This document shows, piece by piece, positions 21,901 to 34,197 of a DNA stretch of 64,000 nt. Origin of the DNA: Chalara sp. BL73 (lineage: Eukaryota; Ascomycota; Leotiomycetes; Helotiales); contig CAKJVC010000012.1 in NCBI GenBank assembly GCA_918026815.1, positions 1,054,001 to 1,118,000 of the forward strand. Direction: 5' to 3'. The translations under genes were made by a program, and so were the position numbers. The notes beneath the pieces are model-generated. The model did no database searches. It saw only the letters and a list, made by a program, of their open reading frames with translations, and was not told the origin of the DNA. Each line of letters begins with the position of its first letter. Within the stretch, counting starts at the first letter, position 1.

Positions 21901-24900
21901 CTAGAAGAATTTCCCTGTAATTCCACCAAGTAACATGCTTCTTTTCTGTTTAGAAACAAATTTGTTAACGTCGTCTGACCATCCTTTGCTGTTATCCTGA
22001 ACTTTATCCATACTATCCCCCATGATATTTAGCTTTTCCGTGCGCTCATTCAATTGCCTCGTCATGTAATCTCCCCAACCCTCCGTAGATTGTGTACCCG
22101 CAGCACGCGAGCTCCCCGCATTCCCAGCTCGCGCCAGACGGTCTTCTTCTGCTGCAGCAGCGAGCATCCTCTTACTTGGAGGTCTATCGGGCCCACCGAT
22201 TAACAGGTCCAAATCTGTCGGACTACAATACTGCGTCCCAGATATCCATTGCAGATTCGATATTGTTGGTCGAGGAGGCACAAGGGCTTGCGGATTGTAG
22301 AGCTTATCGTGAGATTTCGGAAGAGGCTGGCCTGTGCCCCAGACGTTGATCAAGGCTACTTCGGAAGGTCCAGTCCAGCCGAAAATATCCCCATACAGTG
22401 TCACTATTGTGCTGGATATCCGCGTTATGTCCAGCTGTTCTAGACGAGAGGCCCCGATTTCTTTCAAAGCGGGAAGAGAGTATGCTTTTGTTGTGGCATC
22501 CCCAAAGGTGCCCACTAGAGCGAATCCGTGGTCCTCGAATTCAGTCACAGCAGCGGAATCACAGAAGACATTGTCCCAGGTCTTACGGGCACCTTTTGCG
22601 TTTGCTGGTTTGAATATACGTGCCTCTGTTTGGGTGACTATTTCAGATTAGTAATTCTTCTCTCCGAAAAAAAATCGAGTCATCATTTACCAACGACTAA
22701 TGTTCCATGTGTCTGCTGCCCGGTTCGAAGAGCTGCTACGGCTTGACCATTTGCAAGCGCAGGTTTGCCTGAATTTGTTACGATTGGGTTTATGGATATT
22801 ATCTTATCCGAGAGTGCTGCTGATCCAGCGAACTGAGCGGCATATCCACCGTTAGATTGCGGGAGAATCTTGAATGTAATAACTTTGCCATTGTTTGTGC
22901 CCACAAAACAGGCAATGCTGGAATAATTGTCTCCATCCAGGGTCATAACTCCAAACTCAATCACCACCGGCCAGTCTGACCCTCCAGATATCTGGCTACT
23001 TCCCTTTTTCATGAAGCTGCTTCGTTTCTCTGCTTTGATATGCTCGCTCAATGACGAGCTAAATATGACTGCTGGTCCTCGCATGTCGAGAATGGAGAAA
23101 TACCCGCTTTCAGACCCTATTCCCACAAATCCGACATCAGACATCTTGGCCGCTGAAATTGGACCTTGGGCCATATTGTAAAGAGCGAAAGGCTGCAATC
23201 CTTCTTTCAAGCTTGGTTCCGCGCGCTCTCCAATAGTAATGACTGTGCCGGGCTCGACCTTTGTTGGAGGCGGCGCGTCTTCTCTTCCGAATAGTTTGTT
23301 CCCTCCCCAGCGATATACAACAACCTCACCAGCGGTGGTGCCAATGGCCAGTTCCCCAGTGCTGTTAGACATACTCATCCTGGTGATGTTGATATCATCA
23401 TATCTATCAAGAGCCCTTGCAATATCCACCTGTAAAGCTTTACTATTCTCGATTTCGTCTCCATGGCCAGCATCAAATATGCGTACAACGCCATCACAAT
23501 GCGCCATTTGCACGATGTTTCTAGCTTCAAACCTCCGTAATGGCTTGACATTCTCAGCACCACCACGTAAAATCTTAGGTCCTTGTGTTCGATTTTCGGT
23601 CATACCTAGCCAACGAACGCGGTCCACCGTGGCGACGGCAATCGATGTTACATAAGGATGTACGAAAGCGATTGAAGGGTGGAGTTGATTGGTAGGTGAT
23701 ATGGGATGACCACTTGGAAAGCTTAGAGTAATCAGCTCTCCGGAAGATAAAAGGGCAAGGACAGCGATCGGATCTTGGGCACCAGAAAAATGAGGGGATA
23801 CCCTGGGGATAAGGCAGAAGTTCACGATCTCTGCGCCGGCCGGAGTAGGAAGGAAATATTGACGTTTTGACTCTAGATGGCTTGCCAGCACTTGCCAAGA
23901 TGACGTTGCGTAGACAGGGGTAGGTCCCAATTCAAGAAAGGTCAAGCCTTTCTCTGTGAGATTACCGGGTGAGCCTCCTGCTATCAGAAGCCCGGTATCA
24001 TCCGGATTCTCCTTTGCACACCAGGCAATTCGGGCAAAAGGTGTCTTCAGTGCTAATGTCCCAGGCGTAGTTCCAAAGCCGCTAGGTCTATTTCCGGGCT
24101 TATCCACATATGTATCTGTGACTGTTCTTGCCATGATGATGCGTGCCTCCTTTGGATCCCAGAACACCATACTTTCATCATCGTAGGCTGTACCAATGAA
24201 TGTCCCCGTGGGATGCCAGAAAACCTGGACTAAATATGGCCGGCGAACAGTTTGAACTGACCCTGGATCTGACTTTCCACCCGGTGCTCCTATAGGGACT
24301 TCATATTGATAGAATTGCAATGGTGCATTTTGCTTGAACGAATACAGGACGGCTCCTTCGGTATAACCTATCAAAAGCTGCCCAATATCTCGTGGATGGA
24401 GTTGCATGGATACAATGGGTAATAATCTCGATCTTGGATTCCGTTCACGCCAGAAATTTGGCAGTCGAAGAGGTGCGAGCTTTTCCCTGTCCAAGTCAAA
24501 TGCAATAACCTCTCCATTTTGTAAGCCAAACAATGCCCAATCCAACATAGGATCTACTACTATACACGTTACTATCCCCGGCGGAGAATAACTTGTTAGC
24601 CGGGTGCTTGTTTGCAAATCCCATATAATCAACTCATTCTTTGAGTCGAAGCTGATCAACCGGTCCGCGCAAAATCGAAGCTCTTTGACAGACGCTCGGC
24701 GGGGTAATGTGAAAGTAGCCTTAACTCTCTCCTGGCCGAACACATATATCTGCCCGCTGCCATAATTCGTCTCTTTGGTTCCAATCGCAAGAAGGGACTG
24801 TACCGGATCATATGCTATAGACCTACGCAAGTTGGTTAGTGAACAAGTTTCAGTTGGGAACGCACGGCATACTCAATCTGCGAGTTTATTCCAAACCGTG

Positions 24901-24991
24901 CTTGGTCATCTGGAGCAAATAGCCCTGGTAGTATGCCAGCTGACAGGTCATTTTGTATGCCGGCCTGCTTTCCACGTAGAAAACCTGCCAT
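21901..24991 (-). CDS. sro7: SRO7/SRO77-like (Lgl/tomosyn) exocytosis regulator with C-terminal SNARE-like tail
   Basis: Lethal-giant-larvae/tomosyn proteins are twin beta-propeller scaffolds that bind plasma-membrane t-SNAREs and Rab-exocyst machinery to control polarised secretion. Three exons, 24991-24873, 24822-22691 and 22637-21901, give 995 aa. The N-terminus MAGFLRGKQAGIQNDLSAGI followed by FGINSQIESIAYDPVQSLLA is a family hallmark. WD-type propeller blades follow, with a family block HPRDIGQLLIGYTEGAVLYS and VFWHPTGTFIGTAYDD. The C-terminal ~60 residues carry a predicted R-SNARE-like heptad segment, RQLNERTEKLNIMGDSMD, aligning the Arg with the VAMP zero-layer position (ERTEKL versus ERDQKL). 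Splice phases 2 and 1 close exactly. The intron at 22690-22638 separates the propellers from the last domain. Confidence 0.92.
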
Positions 24992-26337
24992 AATTGTTGC
25001 AATGTTTGCACAAAACTCGTGGGTTGAGTAGTTCAAGGCTAAGGCTGTTCTTCAACCAGCAGCTGGTGCTCGTCATGTTGGACCCCACCCGCCACGCAGA
25101 GCGGGAGAGCGGCACCGAGCTCAGCCTTCAAAACCCCTCTTCCCCTATTAATAGACGGGAGGTCGGCAAACATAAGTCACGTGAAAAATAGTCAAGTCTG
25201 AATGTTACTTGTAGTTAAATTTGATTATTACTGGTATTGGTTAATCTCCCATTCCTTGGGTGTCTCCAATTTGTCTTGACCCTTCATGCGATAATGTTTT
25301 TTCACAACTAAAGCTTTCACAGATTCAACGCTGGCCCGCAAAGAAAGATCTAAAGACAGGCATTTACAACGGAACAATTCAGTACTCAATCAATTCGAAG
25401 GCGACTTCTGCTGTTCTCGCGGACATGGGTTCGTGAACAATAGAAAGGTACAATCCTTGCTGTACCACAGAAGCACATGGTAGTACCTGTAATGCAACCA
25501 CACCTTTCGATAAATTCTTCAGCCTCTGTTTCAAGCTCCAAACGACGCCATTGAATCGATGAATCGCGATTAATTCCTTTCTGGACCAATTTTTCATTGT
25601 ATAACAAGCGTCGTGGATGCGTTGTCAAATAGATATAGGCGCTCAAGGCTGGTGCCCAACAGTAGTCACGGCTGCAAATTGCCGTTGCAATGCATGATTT
25701 CTGATCTTCATGACGCGCTTGTTAGTACGAAAATTAGTTGAACTGTCTGCTTACATTCATTTTCTGGTGGGCGTATGAGATCCAGTCCCGAATCTCTTCG
25801 GAAAAGGAGACAAGGCTTTTCACGTCAAATAGTCACATCGCGAACTTTCCACGTGGACGGGTAAATAGTATGGCAATTACTCTTTCAAAATTCACGCTCA
25901 AGATAGAGCTTAAAATTTCATAGGAAAAGCTGTGAAAAATCTAGAAATTGATGCACATTGCTTCGCAAGGTCGAACCAAATAAGCTTAATTCTGCTCTGA
26001 AACGTCGTCTCAAGTTCAGCGCCTGATCTTGGAAACCGTCCTGTCGGCCTGTGTTTGTTTTAGACGTCTTTTGGGGATTGTCGCCTTGAAATTGTTAAAC
26101 TCTGTAACCGCCCTCTGTAAGGGTGCGGCACGGCCGTGATACCTGCTCAAACCCTTCCCACGAGGTCAGGGCGCACATCATGGCTAGAATAATAGAATAA
26201 TAGATTGCTCGAGCCTTGATTTCGCAGTCGTCCCCTTCTAGCGTCTATTTGTTGGTTTCCTAATGTGTTGAGTTGTCGAAAAATCACATTCCTTTGGTAA
26301 CTGTCGAAGTATTGATATTTGGTGACACGGTACCAAG
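24992..26337. promoter_or_regulatory. Divergent intergenic region, includes TCACGTGA motif
   Basis: 1.35 kb between the starts of the SRO7-like gene (minus) and the cysteine-rich membrane protein (plus). A palindromic TCACGTGA octamer at 25177-25184 is a consensus bHLH site of the Cbf1/CDEI type, about 190 bp upstream of the SRO7-like start. Remaining sequence is AT-rich with no supported gene. Confidence 0.45.
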
Positions 26338-27393
26338 ATGCTTTTCCCGAGTTCACCAATTACTTTCCTTTCTTTCATATCAATTACCCAGGCAACCATT
26401 TGCTATGCTCCCGACGGGAAGTCAATAGCGTCGCCAGATTTCCAGCCATGTATTGCCGTTGACGGCGTACATAGCAGTACGTCCCTTCTCTAAGCCCTCC
26501 ACCAAAACTAACCTTCAAAAACAGTGTGCTGCGGTATAGTACGAGATAGTAACCTCGACATATGCCAGCCCAATGGCCTGTGTCTGAACACGGGCAAAAA
26601 TTCACATTTCCGCGACTATTGCACAGATAAAACCTGGTCCTCGCCAAACTGCGTGCCAAAAACCACATGCTCAGACGGCGTACTGGGGTCAAGTTTTATC
26701 GAGATGACGGCGTGCTCAGACGGATCATGGTGCTGTGGCGCGAATAACGTTACGAATTGCTGCAACAAAAAGCTTGGTTTCCAGCTGAAGGAGCAGCTAG
26801 TAACGTTTAATGCGGATGCTACAGATGAGGAGGCGGAGGTGGAGACGATAACGGCCACAACCACAGCACTGTCTACGACGACTGTGACGGCGACGGCAAC
26901 GTCGGCTCCCACTTCTGGTGCCGCAGTGGGCACCGGTGAGAGTAATAACAACTCGAATAGCAGTAATGATCTTACGAAGACGGTAACTGAAAATGATACC
27001 AGCGGAATGGTTGACCGGGCGGTTGTTATCGGACTAGGTGTTGGTCTTGCCATGCTTGCGTTAATTGGGACTGCGGGAGGCTTCTATGTGGGCCGAAGGA
27101 ATGGAAGCGGCGGGCCACAGAAGCTGCCAGATTCGGGCAACGAGGGCGGCCATTGGGGCCAGTCTAGTCATCAACTTCAGGCGGCATATAAAAGCCCAAG
27201 CCCTCAGTATCAGCCATCGGACCCGCCGCCAGCTCAGTTCCCAGGCCAGACTGGTAATATTGCTGGATCTTTCTACGACAAGCCGTTACCTGATTACAAG
27301 TCACCTATGTATAATGGAACCCCGCATAGTGGTGGTCCACCCGCAGTGTATGAGATGGGTACACGCCCTGCTGAATTAGGACCAGGGCGGTAG
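26338..27393 (+). CDS. Cysteine-rich, single-pass membrane protein (signal peptide, Ser/Thr stalk)
   Basis: Two exons, 26338-26476 and 26525-27393 (335 aa). The N-terminus MLFPSSPITFLSFISITQAT is a likely signal peptide with cleavage near residue 20-22. The extracellular part contains about 18 cysteines in the first ~150 residues (Cys pairs CCG, WCCGANN, NCCNKK), suggesting a disulfide-bonded domain. A Thr/Ala/Ser-rich stalk follows (TATTTALSTTTVTATATS), probably O-glycosylated. A transmembrane helix (VIGLGVGLAMLALIGTAGGF) with a basic VGRR stop-transfer is next, then a ~100-residue Pro/Gln/Ser-rich cytosolic tail. This architecture is common for fungal plasma-membrane sensor-like proteins, but no ortholog of known function was recognised. 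It is convergent with a cell-wall mannosidase gene. Confidence 0.82.
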
Positions 27394-27777
27394 ATATGTG
27401 CTGGATATCGGCAGGTTTCCTTTAGGCTTGATCAGTAAAATTCATGGCGCAGGAGTATTATAAGTATAGGGTATGGACAACCTTTTTGAGGTAAATTATG
27501 AACGGCGTACATGGTGGGGCTACATGGCTTTGATTTGCGGCTAGGCTTTGGGAGACAAAGGTCGCTTGGAGGTCGATATAACTATCGTCTCGGGGGTTTT
27601 TTGAAGGGTTTTCCGGTAAATACACTTTCTGATTCCAATGAATATGAAGTTTTCACCATGACTTCGCTGTATCTTGAGTTTGATGTCCGAAAGGATATAC
27701 ATATAGTATATTGAAATACTTGATAAGGAAGTAGAGTACACACAGCACCTAACTCCAGGCGCCATTTCCTACGTCAC
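27394..27777. other. Convergent intergenic region
   Basis: 384 bp between the 3' ends of two convergent genes; AT-rich, no gene seen. Confidence 0.5.
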
Positions 27778-29407
27778 TCAGTCAATTAGCATGAAATAAA
27801 TTCCACCAACCACTCCGCCAATTACCAGCGCCGTCAATATGCCAGCCCCGGCTCGATCACCTGTCGTTATGACTCTATCTGCGACTCCATCTGAATCTAT
27901 AGTTGAACTTGTCCCAGCAGCCGGATCCCCCTTACTTGTTCCACCGGTGGTATTGGTGACCAAGTCCGGGGCTGAGTGTATCAGCGTCGATGAAATAACG
28001 GAAAGTGCAGACATTTGCTGGCCAACACCATAAGTGCCATCCCAGGTCTCTTCAGCTGTCCAATGTTCGCCACAGGTTACCCCGTCAGTGCCTCCACTGC
28101 ACTGCGCAGCAGCGGCGACAGCGCTGGTTTTGATCCAGTTGTCGATTGTCGATGTTGTCCAGGGGCACAGCTTGGAAGTCGCGGCCAACCAACGCGATAG
28201 GTAGGCTTTGAAAGTCTGTTGATCCGTGTTGCAAGTCCCAACTGTCGGATTGGTTCCCTTGTTCTCGCATGCTGCTTCGTACATAATATCGTTTGAGAAG
28301 AATACATCAGTAGCGTTCAGCGTACCGGTGACACGCTCTTGCCAGATGCTGGATCCATTCGTCTACATCATGTTAGCCGTGATCTGCAGGAGGATATGGA
28401 ACATATTACAAAGTTATACATAACAGCAGCTCCAAAAAGGTAAATGCCCTGGTTATAGCTCCATCGCCCCCCGTCTACTTGAGTGCAGTTTAAAGTATCA
28501 TCAGAACCATCTTTAACTGCGTAGTCGGTACCAATCAGCCCAACGGATACCTCCCAGTCCCAAATCTTCTCTGCCCAATCGGCATATGTCCTGGAGCTCC
28601 ACGTTAGTACATTTTGCAGCAGGGTCGGTCTATGGGAAGAATATTATGCTCACTGGTTTCCTGTATACTGTGCTAGTCGTGCCGCGATGTTGAAGAAACA
28701 ACCATTTGCTATAGAATTCTTATAATTGTACCCTGCGTTAAAACTAAAGATCTGCCACTTCAGTCCACCACCACATGTAGTCGTATCCCAGCGAGCTGTC
28801 ATGAGATTGAATACTGCCTGAGCCATTGCGACCCAACCTGGAATGTCGTCCGGAGGGTTTGGAAAGTTTGATTCTGCAGCGGCCATGGCTGCCATTGCCC
28901 AAAACCCTTGATCATCATTTCCTTCCGTCTTGGTTTGGTTTGCTGGCATGAAGTCATAAGAAGTACCCGCTTGGTGTATGAGCGCTTGCCGTGTATTTTC
29001 GTTGTACGTTGTATCTCCAGTATAATACCAGTAGTCTACCATGCCCACTAGAGATTGCACGGTCAGCGAGCCGTGTATATGACCAAAAAAACCCGGCAGC
29101 AGTGCTCACATAAACACCTATTTCATGGTATATGATTTACTTACTGAACATTGCACCAGCTTCCCACCAGTAGTATGGATCGGGTAGGTTTCCTGGAACA
29201 TCTCCTGTATTGTTTCCAGTGTAATAGCTCATCAGTCCGTAGGCGACAGTACTCGCTGCGCTTTTGATTGAGGCTTCGACTTTGTCAGATTCCCTATCAC
29301 AAACATTTTGATCACTCGAACTCACTCTCAGAGGTAACATCCAGTGTTATCGCATTAGCTACCAGACCATATGCAGCCGCTATGGGCATTACTCCCGTCC
29401 ATCTCAT
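27778..29407 (-). CDS. GH76 mannan endo-1,6-alpha-mannosidase (DFG5/DCW1 type), GPI-anchored
   Basis: DFG5/DCW1 proteins act at the plasma membrane/cell wall, where they are thought to transfer GPI-mannoproteins onto wall glucan. Model of five exons: 29407-29326, 29273-29145, 29047-28654, 28590-28410, 28362-27778 (456 aa, normal length). Order: signal peptide [68 protein letters not shown]; the catalytic Asp-Asp in [27 protein letters not shown]; and [18 protein letters not shown]-glycosylation sequons are present. The C-terminus has a Ser/Thr/Gly-rich spacer and a hydrophobic end ([19 protein letters not shown]) expected of a GPI signal. The acceptor at 29274 was chosen because it gives [12 protein letters not shown] with a ctgac branch; an alternative 7 nt upstream would give [14 protein letters not shown]. 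Confidence 0.92.
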
Positions 29408-30967
29408 ACTTTAGCACAGATATGTAACGAATGACAGATCAAACAAGCAAACAGCAGAGAGACTGGGTAACAGCCAAGGAGTAGAACGTTAAATTTTAAG
29501 CGGAAGAAGCTTCAACGACTACAAAGGTTGGGAGGAGAGGACAAAGCGAAAAATGCATAATCAACTCGATCTGCTACCCACAGAACCAGACCCACGATCA
29601 TGAATTTGTGCAACATTACTCGCGGTTGACATCACACTGCCAGAGGGTTTCATGACAAAGCCAAAGAGATTTGCCCGTCAGGAAGATCAAAACTTGTGGT
29701 TCGTGTTTGCACGACGAATGCAAAGACGTCTTGCGCCGCGTCAGCCGGTACGGGATATCTTTAGGTCGGCCACTGGTGGAATATACCCACTTAAGCAGGA
29801 TAGGTTGTAAGAGAATCTCGATGGTGGGTTGAACAGCAGCGATCCCTATCTCAGGCCATGGCTTGTTTCTGTGGGCAGAACCATAAATAAGCATCCCTCT
29901 GATGAGATCCAAGATGGGTCATCCCGAAAGCTTAACGATACTTGGAAAGCTTCAACTGTGTGATGCACAGGATTGACCACAACAGGGGGGAGGATAGCCA
30001 TGCTCCAGCGGTAGGAGACAAAGACCATCATTAGACTGTTAGCAATTATGTACCTACGTCGTATATGTATTCTGAGGGATAAAGTGTCAGCATTATTTTC
30101 CCATTTTTTATTTTATTTCAAATGACGTTTTGATTTTTGGAAAGGGACATGGTTTAATCTCGGGGATGAGCTCCAGTCTTTACCTGAAATATGGGGCAGA
30201 ATGTTTAGAGACACCAATTTTGTGGCGGCTTCGCCCCAAAGAGAGCCTCAGGATGACGCCAGGTGAAGTCGTGGCATCTCCACCAGGACAGCTCTGCACC
30301 ATTGGGGGGATTCGAGAGCCAGCCTTGAATTCTCCGTAGAGTAGATAGTAAGAAAGCCATCCTCGTGGGTGTCCATATAAACATAGCAGATATTGATAAA
30401 GGTTATGATAAGTGTTTATATTTTCTTCACTTATCATAAAATTTGAGCTTAAGATTTGCTATGAATTTATATCCGACGCCAATCTATCAAGCCACAAAGT
30501 TTCAATGTTTCATTCGTCGTGCCAGCTTTTAATGTTGGCTCTAAGCTATGGCCATTACGTGTACGTACCAATTTCACTGACACTCACAAACCATCCTTGC
30601 AGCAGGCCTTAGAACTAGTCTGTGTATATAGATCTTTCTCTCTCCCTTCCTCAAAACGAAACCCCGAACAATGCCACCGATTCTCTCGACAATGGTGCCT
30701 ATGCAAACCGACATTGGGCCTCCAGGCAGCAGACAGCCTTGTTCAGCTGTTGGACTTGGTCATGTTTGAGAATATGGATGGCCAAGGCTGGGCAACATGA
30801 AAACGTGACCTACCCTACAGCTCCATCCCGTCCCTAAGCCCCATCTTCTGCTGACCTTTTTTCTTTTACTTTTCTCGTTTATGTCTCTGTTTTTCCATAT
30901 TTACTTCTATGTCCCCTTGAACGTTCCCACAAATAATGATTGCTTTCTAACGCTTTACGACTAACGA
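29408..30967. other. Divergent intergenic region GH76/CorA-like
   Basis: 1.56 kb between two divergent starts. Contains an inverted repeat with GATA sites (see next entry). The ~130 bp before the CorA-like start are T/C-rich, as is common in fungal leaders. No gene recognised. Confidence 0.5.
30403..30439. promoter_or_regulatory. 12-bp perfect inverted repeat containing GATA-factor sites
   Basis: Arms ttatgataagtg (30403-30414) and cacttatcataa (30428-30439) are perfect complements around a 13-nt spacer. Each arm holds a GATAAG core, and a third GATA core (tgataaag) lies just upstream at about 30393. Paired GATA cores are the preferred sites of fungal GATA regulators (nitrogen AreA/NIT2 class, siderophore SREA class). 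The position is about 530 bp upstream of the CorA-like start. Function inferred. Confidence 0.4.
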
Positions 30968-33782
30968 ATGATGGCTGAAAACGCGAGAATGGAGGAAATC
31001 CTGAGAAAGCTAGACGAGCAACACAAAGCTTATTTGGAGACCTTCAGGTTGGTCCATGAGGCACTATCTCAGAATGCTCAAAATGTAGTAGTTACGCCTC
31101 CGTCGTCTGGACTGGCACCAGCTTCACCGAGCCCCAGGAAAAAGAGAAGATCGTCAACATTGGACACAGAAAGACCACATATCATCCTAAACGCCGGTGC
31201 TCGGCCACCACCTTCTCTTACTATTAATACAGGAGATACAGACTATTCAGACGACGACGATGAGCTGTATGTTCAAGAGATCTTACCGTCGTACCAGTTC
31301 GACTATGAGAATCTGAAAGACCATTTGAAAAAGTACCGGTTCAATAAGGAAGGGAGGAAATTGCTAGAGAAGGTTGTAGACGAAAGAGGAAGGCTTTTGA
31401 ACCCAGAACTTTTCCCTAAGAGCCTCTCCGAAGAATCTTCGCACAATTCTCATTATTCCGTTTTTGATGTTGGGACGGACGGCGCACCGCTGTCAAGACA
31501 TCAATATGTTAGTACCGGAAGCACGATCGACTCCGCCATATGGCAAGCTATCAGGGTAGGCGACTCTCTTTAGAATCCAGCGCTCCACTATCGGAAATTT
31601 ATAAGAGCATGATTACACAAATCATTATACATATCCTCCTGCCATAAACTATACGGAAAATTTTCTCCTTTGAAAAATAAGATCATAATGTGGTTCCTTT
31701 CATGAAACTTGGATGTAGAAGACAAGGCAATGTATTTTCGAGTGACAATGTGATCTGGAACTTGAGGCATAGCCAGCAACTAACAATTTCTCAAGGACCT
31801 GAACGCAGATCAAAATTCGCTAAGACCAACAGTTGGCCGAATAACGTAAGTATTTCCTTATGTGGCTGTAATATTTCCTTATTAACAAGTATAGAATCAT
31901 TAGAGAGCCGAACCCGGTCATCATGGGGGCATTACACCTGACGATGAACCCACACATTGACATGGACGAAGTTTTTCAGCATCTTGTCTCATCAGAAGAA
32001 TCAGCCGTAGGCAATGTATCTCGGCCTAAAGGAGGAAAAATGCTAACAGACTAAGGCTCATCTAACGGCGCGTGCATTCTCCACGGATCAAAGACACCAA
32101 AGATCATTCATTTTCAGCTTCGACTACTATACTGTCATTGGGGATGAATGCAAGCCCATGGCCTGGCAGCCTACAGAGAAAAATGAGAAGAAGTCGAGGG
32201 ACCACATTCCTCTATCTCGCTGCTCCTCCATTGTCGCTCTATCGCTCTCTGGGTCATGCATCAAGAAATTGAAGAACACACAGAGGAGAGCTAAAACGCA
32301 AGAAGGAGCTATTTATGATCCTTGGGCACCTGTATGCTTAACTTCTGCATTGGCTATCACACGGGGAATTGACTAACTCCTTTGCTAGTGGCATGTGCTT
32401 AATATCCAGTGCTATCCTGATCACAAGCATAGTATGGACAGCCACGATTCTACGAAGCATTACGTCAATGGCCCTGAAGCATTCATGACGACGCTTCTGG
32501 CCGAGTTCAAAGACGCACAGAAGCGATTCGAAGAGATCTATAACAGAATCAGCAAACTCGTAACACCATCAGTAAGTCGATCACTCAGCACATTTTCGAG
32601 ATCCCCTCCTAAAATGACCGACACACATGAGAGGAACGTAAAACTGACATATTAGTCCGACTTCATGTTCTCTGGCGAACTCCGCGACAAGCTTCTCTTC
32701 GAAGATGAGGAGTTCACCTACTCGCGGCGCTATTTCTGGGCCTTCCAAACGCTCGGAACCATGAACAATGCCATCAAAGCAATTATCAACTCCTATGAAG
32801 ACACCTTCACGCCAGACTTTTGGGAAGGCAAGCATCATTCACTGTGGCCAATGCTCGACCACGCCTCCTCACGCAATATCTACTGGAAGAAACGAATGTA
32901 CAGCCTAAAGAAGGACTTCGAAAAGGAAATTAAAGGGCTGATGGGGTTGTACGAAGAAAACGATGACCGCAGGAAGGAGATCAGGACGTTGAGGGATCAA
33001 TTATTCTCGGGGACAAGTGTTTTGGAGAGTCGTAAGAGTGTCGAGTTGAGTGCGGTTACGATCCTGCAGGGTCATAACATCAAACTACTCACTCTGGTAA
33101 GTCCAATTTCTAGTCTTTCACAACATGGCCACGGGCTGATGAAGCTAAGGTATCTATATTCTTCCTGCCTCTCACATTCGTGACCTCCGTCTTCGGAATG
33201 ACAAACATGCCCGAGAAGCATGAATTCAAACCTTTTGCCATAGTCCTCGCCACAGTATGCATCCCATTCTTCGTGCTCATTGGCTCCCTTAATACTACCA
33301 GTGGGATGGAGTTTTGGCGTGGCAAATATTATAGGGTGCTCTCATACCTCAAGACCATTTTCGTCAAAAAACAGCCACGTCCAAAGGAAGAACCGCCTAA
33401 TGGCGAGCCAAGGTTAAGGGAGAGGAGCTACTCGACGAGTCGGGCGATTAATATCAGGAAGAATCAGCTGAGGGGCGGGGGAATAGGAGGGGAGAGAAGC
33501 CCAAAGGTGAATGAGAATCTGAGGACGCTGAATTCTAGATTTGAGTTGTTGCCGGATGGGGTGCGGGAGAGTAGGGAAAGGGTAACGACTCCGAATGCCA
33601 ATTCTGGAGAATATTGTGGGAATGGGAAGGAGGCGAGGCCGAGTGATGTTGCGGTTCCTTCGGCTGAAAAAAGGAATGAGAAAGTACGGCAGATGAGACC
33701 ACAGCCGGAGCTGACTCTGTCGTGGCGGGAGAGTATCTTTGGGCGGAAGAAGCGCAAGGGTATTCTGGGCAACGCTGTGTGA
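30968..33782 (+). CDS. CorA-like Mg2+ transporter-domain protein
   Basis: Model of seven exons: 30968-31555, 31796-31845, 31895-32006, 32056-32331, 32389-32571, 32656-33096, 33150-33782 (760 aa). The long N-terminal cytosolic region starts with a short coiled coil and an acidic DYSDDDDE patch. A CorA-like funnel follows: VGRITIIREP, GALHLTMNPHIDMDEVF, YDPWAPWHVLNIQCYPDH, DSHDSTKHYVNGPEAF and SRRYFWAFQTLG. A long stalk helix (LRDQLFSGTSVLESRKSVE) leads to TM1, LTLVSIFFLPLTFVTSVFGM, and TM2, FAIVLATVCIPFFVLIGSL. The canonical GMN selectivity motif between the helices reads GMTNMP here. That is shared by a fungal CorA-like subfamily as I recall it, so Mg2+ transport is possible but not assured. 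The basic C-terminal tail is cytosolic. All junctions keep frame; exon 4 could begin at 32050 (adds Thr-Lys). Confidence 0.88.
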
Positions 33783-34197
33783 AACTGGATCATGACAAGG
33801 ATTGTGAGGATATATAACAGCTATAGCCAATCTCCAAGGAAAAGATTACCTGACGCATGAAGATTACAATGCATATACAACCACCACTCGGCAACAAGCG
33901 GACCTCGAGATGTATTTATCCTTGGACAAACACGTATTGTTTCTGGAAAAGGGACTTGGAAGAAAACAAAAACAAAAAAAGATCTAGAGAATAGGTCGCT
34001 CCCGGCATTCTGCTTGAAGTGTAGCTAAGGACAATGCAAATGACCCATCAAGTGGGGATGATTCTTTCCGTCTGTCACAACCCAGTTGTAGTTCACGTTC
34101 CCACATCGCTATAACTCCAATCATGCTAATTTTCAGTCTCTGGTTTGAGTCCATTTCATAGGTTATCATCTTCATTACCTCCATCTCCTCGTCCGCT
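33783..34197. other. Convergent intergenic region
   Basis: 415 bp between the CorA-like and SDS23 stop codons; no feature recognised. Confidence 0.5.

Noticed and set aside
26616..27053. 145-codon minus-strand ORF opposite the cysteine-rich membrane protein
   Set aside because: Arises from the Thr/Ala-rich repeats on the coding strand; no independent start context or similarity.
33414..33830. 138-codon minus-strand ORF opposite the CorA-like C-terminal tail
   Set aside because: Shadow of a basic low-complexity tail.
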